Positions 36,893-36,993 of a DNA stretch of 36,993 nt are shown here, one piece after another. The position numbers and the translations under genes are program-made. Source of the stretch: a virus; IMG/VR virus record IMGVR_UViG_3300044627_000601, positions 1 to 36,993 of that record. One strand, given 5' to 3'. The notes under the pieces were generated by a model, which saw nothing but the letters and a program-made list of their open reading frames with translations, was not told the DNA's origin and ran no database searches. Every line of letters begins with the position of its first letter. Within the stretch, counting starts at the first letter, position 1.

Positions 36893-36993
36893 ATGGTAAA
36901 TATCGAACCCTCCAGCGAGCACCCGATGCCCTACGACACGCACAGAGAGAAGACCGAGTCTTTTCACGACAGTGTTGTGGTTGCTGTTAATAC
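36893..36993 (+). CDS. Start of a rightward gene, 3' partial
   Basis: ATG 36893 opens a frame that continues to the end of the window (33 codons): MVNIEPSSEHPMPYDTHREK, then TESFHDSVVVAVNT. The composition is protein-like, unlike the competing frame from 36748, which is rich in Cys, Arg and Pro. No ribosome site is present, but TATACT at 36880-36885 would place the transcript start at or next to the ATG, so a leaderless message is possible. It would be the first gene of a rightward arm diverging from the leftward operon. Function cannot be told. Confidence 0.5.
   Translation, partial: MVNIEPSSEHPMPYDTHREKTESFHDSVVVAVN

Noticed and set aside
36748-36990. Plus-strand frame of 80 codons at the right end
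   Set aside because: Pro/Arg/Cys-rich, lacks a ribosome site, and overlaps the more protein-like frame from 36893.
1-36993. CRISPR array, tRNA or rRNA genes
   Set aside because: No regularly spaced repeat-spacer pattern and no cloverleaf-like element was recognised by eye on either strand; a tRNA or covariance-model search was not possible here.

Overview
The window is a piece of a tailed double-stranded DNA phage genome (Caudoviricetes), most likely with a short tail. The evidence is a block of very large internal virion (DNA ejection) proteins, a family A DNA polymerase with proofreading domain, a primase-helicase, a DUF3310 protein of the T7 gp1.7 type, and tightly packed, translationally coupled small genes. 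A Gram-negative host, probably in Pseudomonadota, is suggested by strong AGGAG ribosome sites, sigma70-like promoters, a classical signal peptide and a virion transglycosylase. No capsid, portal, terminase, RNA polymerase, integrase, tRNA or dedicated lysis cassette is visible, so the window is not the whole genome.

Layout. Positions 1-15703 are read rightward and hold late structural genes: the 3' part of a probable tail/head-completion protein, a Gly-rich small protein, then GNAT-like protein / 709-aa virion protein / second GNAT-like protein / 1117-aa Gln-rich virion protein / 2594-aa polyvalent protein with a central HExxH site and a C-terminal lytic transglycosylase. The order is reminiscent of T7 genes 13-16. 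Positions 15782-34961 are read leftward and hold replication and accessory genes. From the far end these are: DUF2591 (NinX-like); a MoxR-type AAA+ ATPase; a zincin-VWA protein; an 84-aa protein; a DUF3150-type protein; a run of about a dozen small genes; DUF3310; a VRR-NUC nuclease; tandem paralogues; DNA polymerase; a Cas4/RecB-like nuclease; an HNH nuclease; a SNF2 helicase; an ssDNA-binding-like protein; an HTH protein; and the primase-helicase. The two arms converge on an intrinsic terminator at 15709-15726.

Positions 34962-36892 are a gene-poor region between the leftward arm and a rightward gene that starts at 36893 and leaves the window. It holds an array of CTTACAA sites including a 15-bp palindrome, a candidate promoter, an 11-bp-stem hairpin, a short gene bounded by a 28-bp perfect inverted repeat, and hexamer tandem repeats. 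It looks like a control and/or origin region.

Transcription signals split the leftward arm. A promoter at 20577-20604 and a terminator at 18847-18864 bracket a unit of three genes (131-aa protein, ssDNA-binding-like protein, HTH protein), and a second candidate promoter lies at 29218-29246. Most junctions are ATGA, GTGA or TAATG overlaps. Several genes too short for routine calling (26, 33, 53 and 59 aa) are supported by such overlaps plus ribosome sites. The best candidates for under-described biology are the MoxR/zincin-VWA/DUF3150 group, the inverted-repeat-bounded cassette at 35800-36355, the CTTACAA palindrome array, and the duplicated GNAT plus NKFNGYSRDG virion-protein module.
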